DNA from: Casuarina equisetifolia
Lineage: Eukaryota; Streptophyta; Magnoliopsida; Fagales; Casuarinaceae
Reading direction: 5' to 3'
Assembly: GCA_028551475.1 (NCBI GenBank)
Contig: CM052361.1
Coordinates: forward strand, 4,967,501 to 5,031,500
DNA: 64,000 nt
Shown here: positions 12,241-23,668 of the stretch, in pieces
Numbering within the stretch: position 1 is the first letter of the stretch
Layout of the letters: every line of letters begins with the position of its first letter
The notes under the pieces: generated by a model
Databases searched by the model: none
Told to the model about the DNA's origin: nothing
Seen by the model: the letters and a program-made list of their open reading frames with translations, nothing else
Translations under genes and position numbers: made by a program

Positions 12241-14930
12241 TTTTTTTTTTGTAATATTTACTTTTGGTCATGTAATTGTCACTTATTCATCTCCTATGTT
12301 CGGTTATGTGTAGTACGGGTTTGATTTTCTCCTTTATGTTTTTCTGGACACCCATGTTCGGTTATTTGATTAGGACAATTTAACTATATAGTAAAGTCCA
12401 AAGAAGGATGCTATGAGGTGGTTATTATGAAACACTCCGAGAATGATACTCATAGCAATAGTGACTACACCAATAGTTCCTTATTAAAACATCGCAAAAT
12501 AAAAAGATTGATAAGTACATAATATTTTTATACATATTCTTTTTTCTTATCAATACGGTCCAAATAAGAGGATGTCACAATCTCCTAATAAGCCGGACCA
12601 CTCATTGTTAAATAAGGACATGTTTGGGCTTAGTCCAATTATGACTCTAAAGAAAAAATTAATCACACAAGTTTTTATTTTATTTTTTATGATTAATTGT
12701 CATGTACTACTAAGTTTTATGAGGTAAGTATAAAAATTTAAAAAGTAATTTATAAAGAGATGAATTCCTTTACTTAATATTATAAGATTTTAAATTGGAT
12801 ATGATGATTATCTGTAAATATTTAACATGATATTAAAGTTAATTTTTTAGATGAGAATAGATTTTTTAATATGGTCTTGGAGCCTAGGTTTTTCTTTAGC
12901 ATCCTATAAATATGGTAAGACTTAGAGTCTATGCAAAAAGTAACACTACTAAATAGTTTGTATTAAACTATTGTATTGGGAAGGCATGTTGTGGTGTAGA
13001 TATCCAATCATATATTGTTAAGATATGAGTGTGTATACTTGGTTGAATATAAGTATGTCCATCTACTTCATGATTTAGCTTTTAAGATAAGAATGAGTTT
13101 TCTTAACATGGTATTAGAACTTAAGTAGCATTCTTATAGATATGAATAAACCCAAAATCCACGATTAAAAATAGTGATACTATGAGATGATTTGGATGGG
13201 AACATTGCAATGGGGAATGATGTTAAATAAATAACATAAAGGTATTCTACATTGTTAAGGAATTCATTGATAATTTAAATTCAAATTTTCACCCCTTTAC
13301 TTGTAAACAAAAAATTCTATGAGAAGTGTTTCTTTGCCCTTGAAATGAGGGAGTGTGTTAATGCCTTAGAATCTTAACTTAGATATGAAATATATACAAC
13401 AAATATAACTATCACCTCACTTTTATTATTTGGGTTTAACGAAAATCTGAAATTTATGAAATTTTAGATATGGACTTACACTTAACATGACTAGAAAATT
13501 CAAGTTTGACTATTTTGTAAAAGAATTCAACGGCGTGGTTCGTAAGAACCAAAAAAAAAGGAAAAAAGAAAAAGGTAGAACCAGGAACTGAGGGTAGTCG
13601 TGGATTCGTTGGCCGATGTAGCATATACAAGTATAGCCCTCAAGGCTGCCTGAATTTCTGTAAGCGCGAGTACCTGTATGTTCCCGTCAACGAAGAAGAT
13701 TTTAATATTCTTTTTTATCTTCTATGAAGCCTATCTTCTTAAGTGACAAAAATTTTAAGCCCATCTTCTTAGTACTTATTTTTGGTCATTTAATTGTCAC
13801 CGATTCATCTAATATGTTAAAATAGATTATGCGAAGCCCTCGCTTGATCGTCTCTGTTTCGTTTTCTGTTGAGAGGCACGACCCCGCGCACTCAGCGCTC
13901 CGTGTCTCTCTAGGCGCATGATGGTCCTACTCATACTATAAAATATAGGATTATAGAATTACGTGTGTAATTGTTTTGTATAAATGGATAATTTCATTGG
14001 TAATTGTAGACAATGAAAAATACAGCCTACTCCTACTCTTACCTTCTTCCATTTTTCCGCCGCTGTTACGTTTTCCGGGAGAAGTTTTTCCATTGTAATT
14101 ACCATTTCCAAGTGCTTTTCTAGACACCATGTTTGGTTATTTCTTTTGAAAAATTTAACGATATACTAAGGTTCAATGAAGAATACTAGGATTTTCTAAC
14201 TCCCTTGAAACTAAGGACTTTTGAGGAACTTATCTCAAAGGAATCTATGGCCGATCGCAAAGACCGTGTGAATCGTTGAGAGGTCTTCATCTTCCACAAC
14301 GACAATCAACGTAACAATCACGACGTTATTTGGGGAGGCCAGTAAGTCACTATCAATTTTCTAACAAAGTAGGGCTGTTGATTTGAGTCTTCGGATCAAA
14401 GTCAGCCATGGCGTGTGGGGAGGGCTGGACTTTGTTTTAAGCACTAAAATTTCTAGGCCTAAAAGAGTGGTTGATTTGAGTCTTCACGCCAAAGATTGTG
14501 ATGTTACATCTATCTCTCTCAGTCTGTCATAACTATGGTCCCATTGCTGTTTCTATGCCTAAAGGAGGTCGTTTACTTCAGTCTTTGAGTAACGTGCGGG
14601 ACGGGGCATTAGTGCGTTGTGCCTTCCACGGCTATGGTTTACGTGATCTTCCACGCTGCCGTGTGTGGAGGGCTTGACTTTGTCTTAAGCCTTCGACAAT
14701 TGAGTCACTACAACTTCTCGTGCATGAAAGGGTGGTTGATTTGGGTCACGGGACTAAAGATCTGGACCAAAGCATTTGTCGAGACATCTAATGCTCTTGA
14801 TCTTCCAAGACTATGAATCACACATCTTCCACTCTGCCCCAAAGAAACGTCCAATGAACAATAAGTGTTTGTGCCTTCGGATATGGCTCTCATTAGTAAC
14901 ATATATTTAGTACTTATTTTTGGTCATTTA
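12241..14930. repeat. Unit A spacer: mosaic of shared modules
   Basis: No gene is seen. Modules in order: a block with CGGTCCAAATAAGAGGATG (12430-12700, also at 15840, 25990, 35570 and 46600); an AT-rich block with ATGGTATTAGAAC-like motifs (12720-13260); a short PPT-and-LTR-like scrap (GAGGGAGTGTGTTAATG, about 13348) that could be an old LTR remnant; a block with CTGTAAGCGCGAGTA (13600-13810); a GC-richer block (13840-14115); and two amplified-module cores (about 14400-14435 and 14600-14675). The same order recurs with gaps in units B, C and D. Confidence 0.5.
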
Positions 14931-15645
14931 ATCAGAACTTTACTCCACAATTTTGATACCGACTTCCATCCAACAAGTCGGAATAAAATTGACTTCAATG
15001 GAGTAGCTCGTGAAACTCAAAAAGAAAAAAAAAAAAAGGAAAGAAAAGAAAAGAAAAGAAAGGAAAATGAAAAACTAGGATCTTGGGGTGTTCAAGGGCC
15101 TTGACTTAGCAAAATCAGCAAATCTGGTGACATGGCAAGATGAGAGGCGCAGGACACCTATAGACGTCTCCCACGGGGAACAGAAGTGGCCAAATTTTAG
15201 GCGCTTACAGAAATGTGCTAGTTTTATCTGTCTAAGTTGCGGGTTTTTGGTCCTCTAGTACCGAGTTAGTTCGTAGCGGGTGATACCCACTTCTTGATTT
15301 CCTTGTTCTGCCTCTTTTTTTTTCCTCTGAATTTCATTTTCATCAGCAGGAAGAAAAACTAGGAGGTTCGATCATTTGTCTTTCTGACTGGTTATTGAAC
15401 TTCTGTTTACTATATTGATTCTTTATATTCTGAAAAGTGATAAGAGAAAAATTAGTATATTGTTTTTGTGATTTCATATAAAATTGCTAATGTTAGTTTA
15501 AAATTTCCACATTGTCAATTGGTTTACTATTGCATGGTCACGTATTGGTGTGAGTTGTGTCCTAGAGTTGCATGTTTGGGCAAGATCTAGCTGGTGAATC
15601 TTGTTGGAACATAGCATATATATATATATATATATATTGTTAAGA
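14931..15645 (+). repeat. Decayed copy II of the PGD promoter and leader (longest)
   Basis: It follows 62550-63210 closely: ATCAGAACTTTACTCC, GACTTCAATGGAGTAG, CAAATCTGGTGACATGGCAAGAT, GGCCAAATTTTAGGCGC, GGTGATACCCACTTCTTGATTTCC, then intron-like leader sequence including GTGTCCTAGAGTTGC and CAAGATCTAGCTGGTGA. It stops at a TA microsatellite (about 15617-15640), so the PGD start codon is not included. A purine-rich AAGAAAAGAAAAG expansion (15018-15075) replaces part of the real promoter. Confidence 0.8.
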
Positions 15646-18600
15646 GAGAGCTAGTCTTACATTAGAATGAATACTCAAACATTTGTATCTTATAAGGCAT
15701 GGGTTACCTCTTACTATGCTCATGAGTTTCAGTTGGCTTGGGCCCATTCTTACGTGGCATTAGCGCCAAGTTATTTGTAGTCTGATTTAACAATATAGTT
15801 AAGTCCAAAGGAGAATGGTATGTGGAGGTTATTATAAAACACTTCGTGGAATGATACTCATAGCAATAGTGATTAGGCCAATAATTCCTTGTTAAAATGT
15901 CGTATTTTTTTATACATATTCTTTTTTCTTATCAATATGGTCCAAATATGAGGATGTTACAATCTCCTAATAAGCCAGATCACTCATTGTTAAATAAGGA
16001 CATGTTTGGGCCCACGTTCAACCATGACACTAAAGAAAAAATTAATAGCACAATTATTGTTTTTCTTAAGATTAATTGTCATGTATTGCTATGTTTCATG
16101 TGGTAAGTATAAAAATTTATAAAGTAATTTATAAAGAAATGATTCCCCCATTTAATATTTTAAGTTTTTAAACTAGATATGATTATTTTCTAAAACAATT
16201 TAATATATTGTTAAAGCTAGTTTTTGATATGGGCATAGACTTCTTAATATGATATTAAAATCTAAGTTCTTCTTTAACACCCCTATAGATGTGGTATAGA
16301 TGTGGTAAGACCTTAAGTCTATGTAAAAAGTAATATCACAAAATAGTTTGTATTAAATCATTGTAGTGGAAAGACATGTTGTAGTGTAGATGTCCAATCA
16401 TAGATTGTTAAGATATGAGTGTGTGTACTTGATTAAATATGAATATGTCTATTTATTTCATGAGTTAGCATTTAAGATAAGAATGAACTTTTTTAAAATG
16501 GTATCAGAACTCAAATTTTCTCTTAACACTCTTTATAAATATGAATAAACTCAAAGTGCTGTGAGATGGTTTGGATGAGACCACTTATGAGAGCAATGAT
16601 GTTAAATAAACAATATGAAATTATTCTACATTGCGAAGGGGTTTATTGAAATATATACAACAAATACAACTATCATATCACTTTTATTATTTGGGTTTAA
16701 TGAAAATCAGAAGTTTATCAAATTTTAAATATGGACTTACACTTAACATGACTTGGAAAATTCAACTTTGACTATTTTGTAAAAGAATTTAAGGGCGTAG
16801 TTCGTAAGATAAAATAAAATAAAATAAAATAAAAGGGTAGAACCAGGAACTGAGGGTATTCGTGGATTCGTTGGCTGATGTGGCATATACAAGTATAGCC
16901 CTCAAGCCTGCCTGAATTTCTGTAAGCGCGAGTATCTGTATGTTCCGGTCAACAAAGAAGAATTTAATATTTCTTTTTATCTTCTACGAAGCCTATCTTC
17001 TTAGGTGACAAAAATTTTAAGCCCATCTTGTTAATACCTATTTTTGGTCATTTAATTGTCACCGATGTATCTTCTATGTTAAAATCGATTAGGCAGAGCC
17101 CTCGCTTGACTGTCACTGTTTTGTTTTTGTTCAGAGGCACGACCCAACGCACCCGGCGCTCCATGTCACTCAAGCCGAACACACCAGTGCGGATGTCCAC
17201 TCCAGTGGCAGGCGCATTGGTCCTACTCCTAATACACAATATGGGATTATAGATTTACGTGCGTAATTGTTTTGTATAATGGATTATTAATTGGTAATTA
17301 TACACAATGAAAAGTATGGAATTTTTTTTTTTTTTTTTTAAAAAAGCTTTGTCTCTTACCTTCTGCCGTTTTTCGGCCGCTGTTACGTTTTCCAGGAGAA
17401 GTTTTTCCATTGTAATTACCATTTCCAAGTGTTTTCCTAGACACAACCATTTTTGGTTATTTCTTTAGAACAATTTAACGATATACTGAGGTTTAATGAA
17501 GAATACTAGGATTTTCTAACTCCCTTGAAATTAAGGACTTTTGAGCAGGTTATCTCAAAGGAATCTATGGCCGATCGCAAAAGGTGTGTGAATCGTTGAG
17601 AGATCTTCATCTTCCACAACGACAGTCGATGTAATAGCCACGATATTACTTGGGGAGGCCACTAAGTCACCATCAATTTTCTAATGCAGTGTGGCTGTTG
17701 ACTTGAGTCTTCGGATCAAACTGTAGGAGGGGGCATTAATGCGCTTAAGTCTTCAGCTATGCCATGCGGGGAGGGCTGGACTTTGTCTTAAGCACTACAA
17801 TTTCTAGGCCTAAAGGAGGTCGTTTACTTAAGTCTTTGAGCAACGTGCAGGACGTGGCATTAATGTGCTGAGCCTTCCACGATCTTCCACGCTGCCGCGT
17901 GGGGTGGACTTGACTTCTTTGAACGGGAGAGCCTGTATCTTCAGTCCAACAAACAAAGATCTTGGTATTCCCTTTTCATTCTGTGTTGAGATTATCTTAT
18001 TGAGGAAAAATAATTTCATAATTAATTACATGGTGACACCATCTTCTCCGTTGCAATAGGTTCAGAGGAGTGGATTCTCTTACGCCGGTGAACCTTATCT
18101 TATCGGAGTACTTACAATTCCGTATTATGGTTGTTTAGTTGAACACTAGCGAGATGCTTATCTCAAAAGAAGTCATGGCTGATCTTAAGGTATCTATTTA
18201 CCATCATTTTCTAGTCCCCGAGGAACGAACGATGGGTATCTCTTTTTCCACAAAAGGATAGCTTTATAATACAGAGAAATGTGAATTTTAGAGAGGTCTT
18301 CGTCTTCCACTATGATAATCAATCAACATAACAACCTCGATGCTCCTTGGGTAGGCCACGATGTCACCATCAAATTTCTGATAGAAAGGGGGTCGTCGAT
18401 TTGAGTCTCGGATCAAAGTACAGGACGGGGCATTAATGCGCCTAGTCTTCCATAGCTCTTACATCTCTGCCACGTGGGGAGGGCTTGGCTTTGTTTTAAG
18501 CTTTTGGATGATTCCTTCCATGTTGTAACAGTTAATTTGGCGCTTCCGCACTAAAAGTTGGAAAGTTACACTTAATCCCTCTTAATTGGTCATAATGATG

Positions 18601-18774
18601 GTGACATTGCTGTTTCGGGAGGTCCATTGGCCTTGACTCTGTGTGGCCTAGGCTCTTGAGTCACCCTCAATTTAATGCAGGAAAAGGGGATAGTTGATTC
18701 TGAATTTTGGACCAAAGAATAGGAGATGGCATGTAATGCTCATGATCTGCCATTTATTATGTGGTGGAAAGATA
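15646..18774. repeat. Unit B spacer: second round of the shared modules
   Basis: No gene is seen. It repeats the unit A order: CGGTCCAAATATGAGGATG-type block (15840-16090), AT-rich block (16090-16640), CTGTAAGCGCGAGTA block (16855-17065), GC-richer exon-like block (17080-17440), then module cores at about 17727-17775, 17850-17905 and 18425-18485. One core contains a perfect G-box CACGTG (about 18471). From about 17250 to 18420 it is nearly identical to 31310-32490. An AAAAT microsatellite lies at about 16808-16835. Confidence 0.55.
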
Positions 18775-19115
18775 TCCAAGTTCTAGATTTAAAGAAATTC
18801 AAGAACTTCAATATAACCCCTTTTTTATCTATATCTTGGTTTTGGAGACCCCTTGTTTCGGACTTATTTTTTGCAGCTTTTTCATTACCAAATTCATGAC
18901 ATTGATCAAAAGTTTACCTGGTCCAAGATCTGTCAACCTTATTCAAACATCTTCTCTGACCCACTCTCCTTTATCCGTCTCTTTCCCCCCATTTTCTATG
19001 AAGTAAAACTGAAATTTCTTAATTTACGGAAAAATCGCTTATCCGGAAAACTTCCTAAACGTTGAATGATGAACTACCATCCAGTTGGAGAAATAGTTTT
19101 CACTGGCTTCAGCCT
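18775..19115 (+). pseudogene. RLP mid-ectodomain relic
   Basis: A copy of the middle fragment seen at 4480-4815. TCTTGGTTTTGGAGACC corresponds to the SWFWS motif of intact receptors, CTCTGACCCACTCTCCT to the SGPLS turn, and AAATTTCTTAATTTACGG to an LRR core LKFLNLR, followed by LSGKLPK. It is short, lacks both ends and has lost frame, so it cannot make a receptor. It lies just before the promoter of RLP-B. Confidence 0.6.
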
Positions 19116-19349
19116 TATTATGTGGATGATAAATGCTGGTTCGGGTGGAAAACTAGAGAAATAGAATGATAAAAGGTTTTAAAAAACTGAAATATCTCTT
19201 CAGATCGAATCCATTTTTGTTGTACACATCAACTCGCTGTGCCCTCTCGATTACGAGACACTTAACACAATTCATACACTTACGTTCACGACTCTCCTCG
19301 TTGAGCATTTTGCGAAGGTCCTCACAGCGGAAGTCCATGGCTGATGTCG

Positions 19350-19986
19350 GTTCATAGATCTAATGTTTTACGAACTTGGCACGCCGCGCCCTGTCGAGGG
19401 CCCGTTGCTCAAGACTCTGTTTTCGGCTTAGGCCATCAATTCCCCATCATTTTCTAGTCCATAGAGGGTGATGGGAGTCCTTGGTCCGAGCAGTGGAACA
19501 GAGTCGTCTATCACCTTTTTCCATGAGAGGATGGCTTTACAGTACTAAGGAGTGTGATTTTTGAGAGCTTCTCATCTACCGCAACGACAATTGATGTAAC
19601 AACATTGCCGCTTGTAGAAGTCATAATATTTATGTCGCCATCGGTTTCTAATACAACTGGGTATGCTTAATTTTGGTCTTTGGACAAGGCAGTTGGACCG
19701 GTGGATCATGTGTTTTCACAAGCGAAAATCTTTTCATTGTAGAAAGTGCGCGTGAACGGTTGAAAAAAAGTACTGAGGATAGAAACAAGAGAGGAGAATG
19801 GTCAAAAGATATCTATCAATGTTTTGATAACCCACATTCATGCTTCCAACCTTTTCGTCTCCTATATATAGGTTGCCGCCTAACTAGAGCGTACAACCCA
19901 GTTCTGTAATACTTAGTTCTCCATTGTGTCGCTTGAAAAAGAGAAAGAGGGAAAAATACTTCTACTTTGTGTCACACGGAAGGGCT
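19350..19986 (+). promoter_or_regulatory. Promoter and 5' leader of RLP-B
   Basis: The TATA box is TATATATA at 19863-19870, 117 nt before the ATG. Upstream are the shared blocks GAGGGCCCGTTGCTC (about 19395), CCCCATCATTTTCTAGTCC (19443), AGGATGGCTTTACAGTAC (19519), CAACGACAATTGATGTAAC (19580) and TTTTCATTGTAGAAAGTG (19732). From about 19523 on it is nearly identical to the promoter of RLP-C. No upstream ATG interrupts the leader. Confidence 0.7.
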
Positions 19987-22680
19987 ATGGATTGGAAGAC
20001 CATTGTTTTGATAGTACTTTTTCACTGGTATGTTTTCTTTTCAGCAACTTGCTATGTCAATTGTCATGGCAGTCCAGTTGTCCTTTGTAGAGAAAAAGAG
20101 AAAAAAGCCCTCTTAACCTTCAAACAACATGTCAAAGACCCTTCAAGTAAGCTTTCATCTTGGACGGGTAATGAATGTTGTACATGGAGAGGCATTAGTT
20201 GTGATAACATAACTGGACATGTTATCAAACTAAACCTCACAAATCCTTGCATTGATTATATAATGGAATGCTCAACATTCAATTTAGGTGGACATATAAA
20301 TGATTCTTTAAAAGAATTAGATCATCTTCAATATTTTGATCTAAGTTTCAATGATTTTGAAGATCATCATATTCCAAGTTTTTTGGGTTCTTTCCAAAAT
20401 TTAAAGTATCTTGATTTGACTTTTGCTAGTTCTAATTTGGGAGCTAATAGTCTTGAATGGTTATCTAATCTTTCTTCATTAGAAACCTTGTGCATGAAAG
20501 GGATTAATCTTAGTGAGATATCAAACCCTTTTCAGATCACATCTACATCATTGGTTACACTTGATTTGAGTTCCACTTTTATTCCTAATCAAGATCCTTT
20601 CCTTAACATGTCTAGCCTTAAAAGTTTAGATCTTCATGGTAATGAATTTTCCATTATACCTCATTCAATTTATAATTTAACTAATCTTGAAAAACTTGAC
20701 CTTTCAGCAAACTTTATTACAGGTGTTCTTCCTAGTGATATTAATTACCTATCCCATCTAACTCACCTTGATTTGTCTTTCAATAATCTTGAAGGAAAAA
20801 TTCCAATTTCCTCGGGAAATTTGTGTAATCTCCGTTTTTTAGATCTTGCTTCAAACAATATGGAAGGAAAGTTGTGTGAACTTCTAGGAAATTCTTCCAC
20901 ATGCCGTGTGAAAAGTTTAGAGTTGTTAGAGTTGAGTTCCAATTCAATTTTAGGTACTTTGCCCGATCAGTTGGGAGAATTTCAACAACTATATTCTTTT
21001 AATCTAGGGTATAACTTGCTTACTGGTCCGATTCCCGCAAGTTTTGGAAATCTTTCAAATTTGGAAGAATTAGACATCTCTAACAATAAACTGGAGGGCT
21101 CTGTTTCAGAGGTACATTTTTCCAACCTAACAAGGCTGAAACGGTTTTTTGCCTCTTCAAATCAGTTGAATTTAACCGTACAATTAAATTGGATTCCTCC
21201 CTTTCAACTTGAAATTCTAGAGTTGGAATCTTGGCAAGTGGGGCCACAATTTCCTGCATGGATTGAATCACAGAAAGATCTTCTAATTTTAGATTTATCA
21301 AATTCAAGAATCTCAGATGTTATCCCTCCGTGGTTTTGGAGCCGTTGTTCCCAGTTCGATTATCTAGACCTTTCTTATAATAGTCTTCGTGGGAATATTC
21401 CAGGTTTCTGTTGTGGAACCTCATATACTTGGATTAGCCTTCATTCAAACAACTTCTCTGGCCCACTCCCCCGTTTCTCTTCTACCATCTACTCCTTGGA
21501 TCTTTCTAATAACTTATTCCATGGGGCTCTTTCTCTTGTCCTTTGTGAACAAAAGAATAGAATCAATGATATGCTATTTCTTGATTTATCGGGGAATATT
21601 TTACATGGAAAGTTTCCTGACTGTTGGATGAATTATTCTAATTTAGAAGGGTTAAACTTGGGGGACAATAACCTGACCGGAAGTATACCGAGCACCTTAG
21701 GTACTCTATCCCAGCTTTCTTCATTATCCCTATCTAAAAATAGTCTGCTTGGGAACTTACCATGGTCATTGCGAAATCTCACAGCCTTGAAAATGTTAGA
21801 TCTTAGTGAGAATAACTTTTCTTTAGACTTGCCCATTTGGTTGGTAAAGCATTTGCCCTCCCTTCGTGTTCTCATGCTTCGCTCAAACAAGTTTGGTGGC
21901 AATATTCCTAGGGAGATTTGTGACCTCCATTATCTTCAAATATTGGACCTATCTCAAAACAACTTCTCAGGAAGCATTCCACGTTGCTTTGGTAATTTTA
22001 GTGGCATGATGCGAAAACATTATTGGTTCTTTAATTTCACCCCGACTGGAAAAGCATACTTGATAACAAAGAATGCAGAGTATGAATATAGCAAGAAACT
22101 TCTTCCACTTGTCACAAGCATGGACCTCTCAAGTAATAGTTTAACAGGAAAGATCCCCGAGGAACTTACCAATCTCTATTCGTTGAGATTCTTGAATCTA
22201 TCAAACAATCAACTCCATGGAAGAATTCCAAAGAAAATAGGTGCCATGAAGCAGTTGGAGGTTCTGGATGTTTCAGTTAATCAACTCACAGGTTCAATAC
22301 CTCAGAGTATGACAACTCTAACTTTCTTGGATTATGTTAACCTTTCATACAATCACTTCTCGGGCAAAATTCCAACCAGCACCCAGCTTCAATCCTTTGG
22401 TCGACTTAGCTTTGTCGGCAATCAAAACCTTTGTGGGCCTCCACTTACAGCTACCTGCCCTGGAGATGACGCATCCCCAAAGCCAGTACCAAGCATTGAT
22501 GACGGAGGTGGTGCGAACGATGGCTGGATGGACAAGAAATGGTTTTATATGGGCATACCGTTTGGATTTGTGATGGGTTTTTGGGGCATAATTGGTCCAC
22601 TAGTGTTCAACAAGGCTTGGAGATATGCATGCTACAAGTTTTGGGTTGATGTGAGGTGTCAACTATTTGGTGGCATCTAA
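19987..22680 (+). CDS. RLP-B: EIX2-like LRR receptor-like protein, intact
   Basis: A predicted plasma-membrane immune receptor of 897 aa in one exon. Domains: signal peptide (about 1-27, MDWKTIVLIVLFHWY); LRRNT (C34, C64-C65, W67, C72); about two dozen extracellular LRRs with many N-glycosylation sites; an island near residues 690-710 (KAYLITKNAEYEYSKK) before the last LRRs; a cysteine cap LCGPPLTATC; an acidic stretch (SIDDGGG); a membrane helix at about 853-874 with spaced glycines; and a 23-residue tail ending FGGI. There is no kinase; relatives such as LeEIX2 signal with SOBIR1 and BAK1. The frame is open upstream but has no ATG before 19987, so this start is firm. Compared with RLP-D one 24-residue LRR is missing. 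The ligand is unknown. Confidence 0.9.
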   Translation: MDWKTIVLIVLFHWYVFFSATCYVNCHGSPVVLCREKEKKALLTFKQHVKDPSSKLSSWTGNECCTWRGISCDNITGHVIKLNLTNPCIDYIMECSTFNLGGHINDSLKELDHLQYFDLSFNDFEDHHIPSFLGSFQNLKYLDLTFASSNLGANSLEWLSNLSSLETLCMKGINLSEISNPFQITSTSLVTLDLSSTFIPNQDPFLNMSSLKSLDLHGNEFSIIPHSIYNLTNLEKLDLSANFITGVLPSDINYLSHLTHLDLSFNNLEGKIPISSGNLCNLRFLDLASNNMEGKLCELLGNSSTCRVKSLELLELSSNSILGTLPDQLGEFQQLYSFNLGYNLLTGPIPASFGNLSNLEELDISNNKLEGSVSEVHFSNLTRLKRFFASSNQLNLTVQLNWIPPFQLEILELESWQVGPQFPAWIESQKDLLILDLSNSRISDVIPPWFWSRCSQFDYLDLSYNSLRGNIPGFCCGTSYTWISLHSNNFSGPLPRFSSTIYSLDLSNNLFHGALSLVLCEQKNRINDMLFLDLSGNILHGKFPDCWMNYSNLEGLNLGDNNLTGSIPSTLGTLSQLSSLSLSKNSLLGNLPWSLRNLTALKMLDLSENNFSLDLPIWLVKHLPSLRVLMLRSNKFGGNIPREICDLHYLQILDLSQNNFSGSIPRCFGNFSGMMRKHYWFFNFTPTGKAYLITKNAEYEYSKKLLPLVTSMDLSSNSLTGKIPEELTNLYSLRFLNLSNNQLHGRIPKKIGAMKQLEVLDVSVNQLTGSIPQSMTTLTFLDYVNLSYNHFSGKIPTSTQLQSFGRLSFVGNQNLCGPPLTATCPGDDASPKPVPSIDDGGGANDGWMDKKWFYMGIPFGFVMGFWGIIGPLVFNKAWRYACYKFWVDVRCQLFGGI

Positions 22681-23668
22681 AAGCGCAAATTGGCTGAGAG
22701 CATAGTATTTGTTTTGTTTGTGGTGGATCGAAGAATAAAGAAAGCTTCCATTCATTCTAATATAAAGCGTCTTCCATAGCTACCTAAGTTTTTATTTGTG
22801 CTTGTGGGTGTCTTTGTATTGGGTTTAGCAAAAAAGATTTTGGCATTCTCTGTACTGTCCATGAAGCTCATATTACTGGGTGGGACAACAATTTCCTTTT
22901 TATTCATTTTCTCCATGTTATTATCAGACTCATATTATATGGTTGCAATATCTCACGTGAAGCCTACTTTTGTTTATATTTTTGGTTTTGTAATTTATTT
23001 TATTTCTGTAAGATTCGAAGGAGAACACCAGTGTCTTTTTAACTCCTGTTATGCTTATCTATTGAGGGATTAAAAACTCCTTGATTTATTTTGGCTATGT
23101 AATTTACAACAATTCATCTTGAACGCTAGTAAGGAAGGTCAGATTAAAGTCTGTGGCTGATGGCAGTCTGTAGATGAAAGCATGAGACAGGGCAACTACG
23201 AGTTGCGTACTTGCCACGCTACCTCTGGGGGAAGGCCTGTTGCTCTTTCCTCTGTTCGTGGTTTCATCCATCAAGTCATCATTAATTTCTGGCACAAAGG
23301 GAAATTGTTGGTTTTGCCTCTTGAATCAAACCGTGGGGTTGGTCATCTACGGCGTATTATGCTAATTTCATGCCTTAATTGTCCAAAGAGATGCTCAACT
23401 TTTTCATCGCTTATAGGTAGGCTTTGTGAACGGTTGATGACGATTGCTCAACCTTTTCGTTGCCTATATGTAGGCTGTGAAAAAAATTTGTGAATGATTG
23501 CAAACAAATGCGACGCCGAGAAGAAAAGAAAAGAGCGACAGAAGAAAAAGCATCTTGGATTACCGACTTGCATCTTATAGGCAACCATACCAAAGTAGAA
23601 ATCATTCGCATATTAACTTCACCGTTGTGTTCTTAAGCAAGGAAAAGAAAAAGTTTCTTCATTGTGTC
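22681..23668 (+). promoter_or_regulatory. RLP-B 3' flank and upstream region of B2
   Basis: A 3' UTR-like segment with GAAGAATAAAGAAAGC (about 22730) is followed by sequence with the CACGCTACCTCTGGGG and TTTCATCCATCAAGTCATC version of the RLP proximal block (about 23215-23285). It is nearly identical to 43271-44257 in unit D. Short open frames here are not convincing genes. Confidence 0.5.

Noticed and set aside
12720-13260. Repeated ATGGTATTAGAAC/ATGGTATCAGAAC motifs as retroelement primer-binding sites
   Set aside because: They resemble such sites but no LTR ends or coding remnants could be fixed around them, so no element is called.
15617-15640. TA, TTTTA and AAAAT microsatellites as regulatory sites (also near 3977 and 16808)
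   Set aside because: They are simple repeats with no conserved position between units. They are mentioned only as landmarks.
19924-19986. Open frame extending RLP-B upstream (and 40451-40522 for RLP-D)
   Set aside because: It begins only with TTG and has no ATG. A signal peptide starts exactly at the ATG at 19987 and 40523, so the extension is 5' leader.
21080-21307. Reverse-strand open frames inside RLP genes, also near 34308, 41679 and 53954
   Set aside because: They are antisense shadows of conserved LRR codons. They recur in every paralogue for that reason and have no domain.
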